DNA of 64,000 nucleotides from Anisakis pegreffii (taxonomy: Eukaryota; Nematoda; Chromadorea; Rhabditida; Anisakidae). The stretch is from the NCBI GenBank assembly GCA_035041965.1, contig JAPYMA010000415.1, positions 1 through 64,000 on the forward strand, read 5' to 3'. Shown here in pieces: positions 58,182-64,000 of the stretch. The notes under the pieces are model-generated. The model was given only the letters and a program-made list of their open reading frames with translations, was not told where the DNA came from and made no database searches. The translations under genes were made by a program, and so were the position numbers. The number at the start of each line of letters is the position of its first letter. The first letter of the stretch is position 1.

Positions 58182-59866
58182 ATGGATTATGCGGAATATA
58201 TGCACCCCGAGTTACTTACGGTTGTGTCTACGATTGCCATATTCTCAACAATATGTCTCTTCTTAACCGGTCTCGAAATATGCTGGCGGATTAAGGTTTC
58301 TTTTTTTTTCACTTTTAGCATCTCTCTTTCTATTGTGCACATTGGATTAAATTCAGTTTAATCAGTCAAATTTTACGCTGAATAATACGCAAAAAAACGA
58401 AAAGATGCACGTAAATTTGCTTTTCACACATCTTGTTGGAATAGTGTCCAATTTTTGCTGCCCACTGAAACATTATTGCGAGAGCTGTACAAATAAAAAT
58501 TGTTCAGGAACGAGGCTCAACTGAAGGTATCGGATCTGCACCGTTTCACATGGGTTTCGTATCGGGTTATTTGTGGTTACATTATGGAGTGCTGAAAGGC
58601 GATAGAGTAAGCTTTCAATATTTCTCACAGCTGATTCATCTCGGAAAATTTGATTCCCTCAAAAATTGGGATAATGTGAACCATTGAATTAGTGATTTAT
58701 GATCATTGGTATACATATTGATTGTTCTGTAGAATTTTGCTATGTTTCTACTGCTTTCTTTCCAGTGTACATGTTAATGTGATTCACTAATTTCAGGCCA
58801 TCATGTGTGTTAATTCAGTTTCATCAGCTCTTTACACGTGTTATTTGTTTTACTATTGCTCGAAAACATCGTATCCGTCAAGGGTTCGTTGACGTTTCTT
58901 ATTGTTATTATTAGTTTGGAAGTGAAAAATTTATTGTTAATTTGGAGATAAAAGTGTTTCGTTCCCAGCCTCACCTTTTAACACTTTAGCAAGAATGCTG
59001 GAACAAACTGAATGAATTATACAGAGTGCAATTAAAATAAATTGATTTTATCAAAACTTTCTAGTTGATTTTACATCTTTTCTGAAAGACTTGTTGCAGC
59101 GAAGACAAATGCGAACGACAACTTTTGAAACGGTTTGTCTTACATTGATGCATTTGTATGTGCGTTACTCGGGTGATTCCACTGAAGTGATTCTCGATCA
59201 TCTTGGACTGGTTTGTGCCGCATTCAACGTTGCTACGGTTGCTGCACCTCTAATGGCTTTGGTAGGATGATGCTTAGTTTTGTTTCGTGTGTGCTTACTT
59301 TTCATCACATTGATTTGACGTGCTTTCATCTGAAAAATCGTTCGAATTGTGTGTGTTTCGAGTAAACGATTTATTGTTTATTATTCTTAATGTGTGGACA
59401 TATTTGTGATTGTTTTGCAATCGTCAGGGTGAAGTTATTCGCATGCGAAGCACCGAAAATCTACCATTACCGTTGTGTTTCGCGAATTTATTGGTCACTT
59501 CCGAATGGCTTTGGTACGGCATTCTCGTTGACGATTTCTATATTAAGGTTTGTGTGTTCGTTTGTACCTTACTTCTTCTCATTATGTGCTGTCGAATAGA
59601 GGTTTGTTGAGCAGTTTTGGGAAATGATCGAGCTGGATGCTTTCTTAATATTTAACTTAATGATCAGTTCCATTAAACTGGATGGTTATGAAAAACTGTT
59701 GATAGTGATGCCCAGTTCGAAATTTTCGATTGACTTTTTTACAGTTCTTATCGAAAACATCAAAATGGAATGTAATCAGACGTTATTGCAGTTGCCTAAT
59801 TCAATAGCTGTGTTGATGTCGATGGCACAGATTATACCATTCTTTATATATCCTCGTGGCAAGACT
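58182..59866 (+). CDS. SWEET-family (MtN3/saliva) sugar transporter; last exon unresolved
   Basis: Six clear exons in phase 0: 58182-58295, 58508-58606, 58797-58883, 59100-59261, 59428-59547 and 59792-59866, giving 219 residues. The N-terminus MDYAEYMHPELL leads into the first MtN3 repeat: LFLTGLEICWRIKERGSTEG, APFHMGFVSGYLWLHYGVLK (family motif with W and YG) and MCVNSVSSALYTCY. The second repeat has AAPLMAL, STENLPLPLCFANLLVTSEW, LWYGILVDDFYI and LPNSIAVLMSMAQII, the expected Pro and Asn positions. SWEETs are seven-helix facilitators of sugars across plasma or internal membranes. The frame enters an intron after PRGKT (donor GTAAGT), and a short C-terminal exon must follow. A candidate starts near 59,930 but its end was not found. 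Confidence 0.93.
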
Positions 59867-61511
59867 GTAAGTATTGTACGAATTAATTAATTGGTCGCTC
59901 CAAGTGACGCGAGGTATGCGAACGATCAGTTGGTCAGGTGGTCTACTGAAGCAGCGATGCAAAAGTTAACTATCTTTGAGGTTCATTCAAGTACTTTGAT
60001 ATATTCGGAGGTCTGTATGCCCATTCATTTCTGTTTATTCTTTCAAATTTCTACGTTTGTTAAACAAATTGATGTTGTTTTATCATTTTGTCAACGAGTC
60101 ACAGTATTAGTAAATTTCTCAATTGTGAAGATGTTTGCCGTTTCTTATGGTTATCTCTCGAAATTGACATTTGTATTTCGTTGAATATGTTCGCCACGAT
60201 TTTATTCATTCATTATCTCATATTGAGGTATTTTGTTGAATATTTGTCTTGCCATTGTTAAAATTTGTTTTTTTTAAAAATTATTCTACGTTTGTTCTGC
60301 CGGCTAATCCGTTTTCACTGAACTCATCATAAGTCTTCACAAAATAACGAATTGTATTTTTTCGTTCTCGTGGGAGATTATTAGCGAGATTTTTGTTTTG
60401 ATGTTCTTTGATGAAATGTTTCTCGGTGTTTTCGTTCCGTTTCGTATCAGTTTACTACATATCCGATGCTTCTGACTAAAATGGATTTCAATTTTCTGAA
60501 TGATTTGTTCAGAAATGCTCTCGATTAATTCATCTGAATGGTTGCTGTATTTGTTCATTTGATCAGTGATGAGTGCTACCTCGATGATCCCATCGTTGGA
60601 ATGAATTTGATTTATATCTTGATGGGTATGATTTGCTTTTGTTGTAATTCCTCTCGGATTATTTATTCATTAATTTGTTCTGATCTTGTCGATTTCATCG
60701 TTTTCGATGTCTAAATTAAATTGTCTTAAACAAGGAATCTAATTTGTTTTGAACGTGTTTATAAATAATGGTTGTTTTGTTTCTTTTCGATATGATATAT
60801 TTCCTATTTATTGGATGGTTTTTCAGTGGTTCATTTTGTGAAATGTTCACTTTTCAATTGCTTCTGTAATCTCATTTGTTCGTCTGTGATGTTTCGGTCG
60901 TGTACGAATAGAACGAATATTGCTGCATAAAGTATTGTTTCTGATTTCGAACTGCCCTCTTAATATGGAATAAAATAATGTTCGGTTCATTAATTGTTCA
61001 TTTGACTTATTTTTATTGAAGTGTATTTTGTTGGTTGTTTATCTGAAATGAAAAGTATTTCGAGTCGTAATGTTTAACCTGGAAATCCTTTAGCTTCGTA
61101 TAGAGGAACTCATAGAATTGACGTAATCTTGTCGCATCATCATAGAAACTATCATCTGTATGCGTAGGAGGGCAATATCCATCAGATAGTTTCTTTCAAA
61201 CGATCCAAGTACGACCCGATCACTATTCAAGCCATGAATTGTGATCGGGTCTTACCTGGATTACTCTGAAATTCATCCGCAATATCTTTTTCTCAGCATG
61301 AATAAGGCATACGGCTTTGATTGGCTGGAAACGTCAGGTTGTGACGATTGCGATCAAAAGCAGTTGTTTTCACTGATGTGCTTGTTAAGTTTCCTTGCTC
61401 TTCCTGATATACAATGGTTTTTCGAGATTCCCTTAATGAGGGATCTGAGCGCATCGATTTCGTGCAATCGCTCTTCTGCACTCACTCAAGATTGTTGATC
61501 ACAGATTCCTC
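59867..61511. other. SWEET 3' end and intergenic region
   Basis: It should contain the final SWEET exon (a frame opening LVRWSTEAAM after GATCAG at about 59,929 is possible but unproven) and the 5' region of the ribosomal protein gene. Otherwise AT-rich with no gene recognised. Confidence 0.4.
61144..61251. repeat. Two adjacent hairpins upstream of the ribosomal protein gene
   Basis: AGAAACTATC (61,144-61,153) pairs with GATAGTTTCT (61,185-61,194). GACCCGATCAC (61,213-61,223) pairs with GTGATCGGGTC (61,241-61,251). Both matches are perfect. They may be a decayed fold-back element or structured DNA; function unknown. Confidence 0.7.
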
Positions 61512-63659
61512 ATGCGCATTGTATTATCCCGACTGATTCGCTCACTGTCCACTCAACGACGACGGAATGTTTTAACGTCATCGATACGATTCGCTACATC
61601 AACCACTGCTTCTACTGGTTCTGAAGTTTCCCCTTCGAAAGAACTGCCTGATGATTATTCAGTCCGGAGCGATGATAGCGCATCAGGTCCCAGTGGTCAT
61701 AGCGTTCAAAGTGTTGGACGTGCTCTCGAGTCATACCTGAACGAGGCCAGAAATTACTCGAAAATGATCGCCAAAGAGAGGGCGCAATACGAGTTGGGTA
61801 AACGACATTTGGCCAATATTATGGGCATTGACCCGAACAGTATCACACAAGAGGATATTGACAAGTTCGCGATTTGCTTCAATTCGTTTATTTCAGTTTG
61901 TTTCGAAGAATTCGTTTGAAACAAAAAATTCACAGAGCCTAGCAATAAAATGGTATTCATGGACATAGAGTGATATCGTTGTTGAGTGATTTAAAGAGTC
62001 CTAGAAACAGATAGTGAAATTTCAGAATAACAAATTTCTTAGGAAAAGCATCTGAGGATGTTTCAAAAAGAAGTTGTGAGATCACTTCTGGATCTTATCC
62101 GTTTCAGGGCAATTTCTTATTTATTCCCATCCGGACTAAGCGATCCTCTCGCGCAACCAGTAATGAAACCTCCAGAGGAGGTGATGCCGAAGTTTCATAA
62201 ATTGTCATTTGACGATGAAGGTCGACCGTGTGGTACACTATTTTACACGATCAAACCAAAATTTTATCAGCTTCTATCGGTATATTTTGCCTCCTTCTTT
62301 GCATTTTCATTCCACTTATTACAAGAATAAACCTACAAAATTTTCAGCATTTATGAGTTTCTGTCATTTTGAAAAAAATTCCAGAATTGAATATTCTCCG
62401 TCCTTGCATTTTACAATTGGCTTCGATGAATTGAGTGTGCTAAGCTGCGCTAAAACGTTTTGATTGACTAATTCTATTTTGATTTCAGGATATCGCATTG
62501 AAAACGAGCCGTTTGAAGTTGTATGAACATGAGCAAATCCTGAAAAATATCAAAACAACACCGCCACAAGAATTGTGTGTTGTATTTCAAATTTCTATTC
62601 TATTTCAACATATTCATCATATTTTCACCACAATGAACACTCATTGTCTTATACACGAACTAGCAGCCAGCATTGTTGAACGAAAGGAAGTATTAAAATC
62701 ATAACTGATCAAATTCTCTGAAATTTATCCTTCTTATTAGTTCAGCCAGCTATTCCCGATTAGCCAAATCAACTTCTCAAGCCATAGTTTAAATAGGGGA
62801 TTTCTAATAGATGGAACTCATAATTTTCGCGTCAATGGATTCCATTGGGCAATTATTCTTTGTTAGCACATCAGATAGAAATCAGTTCAAGTCGTATTCC
62901 AAAATGCTATGTTCATTTATTTTGTGATTGTATACGTTTCATCAACAATGTTCATATTAACCTTCATAGTTGTATGTCATATACAGAATCTTATCTGGTA
63001 GCGCTTGGTTGCCAAAGGAAGACATGAACAAAAAGCTTGAAGAAACAATATCCGATGAAATGGTGTGTTCTTCGACGTTTTATTGTAATCTTTTGAACTG
63101 TTTTTATCCATTTATAATTGTTTCCTGAGTGTCCCGTAGAGTACTATTGTTCTCTTCGAGACATTTCGGATTTTCAACGTTCCGTTGTGTTTTTTCTGAT
63201 TTTGAAGTGCAATGTGGTGGTTTTAATTTACACGCAATTTTCAGTATACGAATCTGATAATGGCGTTCGATTATTTATGCTCATTACCGTTCTCATCAAT
63301 GGAGCGTGACTTCATATTTGAGTATCGAATGCCAATTGCTAGTGGCGCCGGATCTCGATTGTTTGGACCTGAGGTTTGCTATTGTAATAATAATAATAAT
63401 AATAGAACTGTAGTAATATTTATAATTATTGTGTTCGTTATTGTGAGTTATGATATTACCACTCCTTTTCCTTGTTCAAAATCAAAAAAGCCATTCAGAT
63501 TCCTCAAGTGGAGGTGATTCCCGAGACGAACCGACGTATCGCACGTTCAGAAACAACCGTGAAAACAACCAAAGCCCTCGTAACGGTTTCTGACGCGGGT
63601 ACAGGCAAATACACTGTGAATGGTCACGGTATCGACGAATTTAGATCACTTCAAGCCAG
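61512..63659 (+). CDS. mrps-9: Mitochondrial ribosomal protein S9 (uS9m), 3' truncated by the window edge
   Basis: Six exons with consistent phases: 61512-61864, 62108-62279, 62489-62574, 62987-63062, 63245-63373 and 63499-63659, giving 325 residues so far. The start MRIVLSRLIRSLSTQRRR is a typical basic mitochondrial presequence. The metazoan-specific N-terminal half matches MRPS9: YELGKRHLANIMGIDP, TQEDIDK, AISYLFPSGLSD, PVMKPPEE and LFYTIKP. The last exon reaches the S9 fold proper (GTGKYTVNGHGIDEF). The C-terminal exons with the remaining S9 domain and basic tail lie past base 64,000. Exon 1 was ended at GACAA|GT because only this restores K-AIS across the junction. The protein belongs to the small mitochondrial ribosomal subunit. 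A nearby downstream open stretch before the first donor ends quickly and is not used. Confidence 0.93.
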
Positions 63660-64000
63660 GTAGGATCACTCACCTCCATATGTTTGCCAAATATTATTGA
63701 AGGCGAGTGAGGGGACATCAGCAGTTCGATAGATTCTTTAATATCTGATGTAGTATGCTATTATTGATAGTATGATTGATCGGCATTTATGATAGGATCC
63801 TGGTTGAAGTGTAGTTGATCGAAGATTTTTTCCTCATTCCATAAAGTTTCTGTAAGTTAATTTTGAGACAATCGGTACAATTTTAGTGGTGCGATCGTTT
63901 GAAAGAGTGCACAGACAGAATGAAATGAATAGTATATCTATCGACAAACCTTATTATCCTATCGATTTCAGTTTCGATTTTCAAACAGCAGTTGTATAAT

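Overview
The window looks like nuclear DNA from a nematode, but not from a compact Caenorhabditis-like genome. The evidence is AT-rich sequence, introns ending almost uniformly in TTTCAG-type acceptors (two of them at or within 6 nt of a start codon, as at nematode spliced-leader sites), BEL/Pao retroelements carrying glycoprotein genes, and conserved animal genes cut into small exons. The clade is not resolved. Gene density is low: five confident protein genes and one tRNA, separated by long AT-rich gaps with many small repeats.

Region 1 (1-12,200) is a retroelement and repeat island. A BEL/Pao-type element on the + strand enters from the left edge; its reading frame is open from base 2 to 3463 and runs from integrase directly into an envelope-like glycoprotein. 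Facing it tail to tail is a second, different BEL/Pao element on the - strand (3763-11247). It has gag zinc knuckles and protease, reverse transcriptase/RNase H, integrase, an envelope-like protein, a candidate extra gene beyond the envelope, and a proposed 3' LTR with a TATA box and an array of hairpin repeats. Its pol frame is broken by two stop codons and one frameshift, and its 5' end is missing, cut off by a dispersed repeat array (11,248-12,180).

Region 2 (13,474-24,683) holds two housekeeping-type genes on the + strand: a Sam68/KHDRBS-like KH-domain RNA-binding protein (7 exons) and the tRNA 2'-O-methyltransferase FTSJ1/Trm7 (10 exons). Two short possible 5' exons of an unknown gene lie between them.

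Region 3 (24,684-44,500) is about 20 kb without a convincing gene. It contains small inverted-repeat transposons (one nested inside a fold-back element), a GC-rich MITE pair, an A-rich tract beside a perfect 42-bp palindrome, and a tRNA-like SINE candidate.

Region 4 (44,523-54,329) is one large + strand gene of seven exons. Its C-terminal half matches the MEIOC family (meiotic entry factor); its N-terminal half is low-complexity Asn/Ser/Gln-rich sequence. Intron 1 carries a long imperfect AAT microsatellite.

Region 5 (57,584-64,000) contains a tRNA-Asp(GUC) on the - strand, a SWEET-family sugar transporter and the 5' six exons of mitochondrial ribosomal protein S9, which runs off the right edge. 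The host genes show no operon-like clustering. They are independent RNA-processing, translation, transport and germline functions, and the interesting novelty lies in the retroelement island and the MEIOC-like gene.
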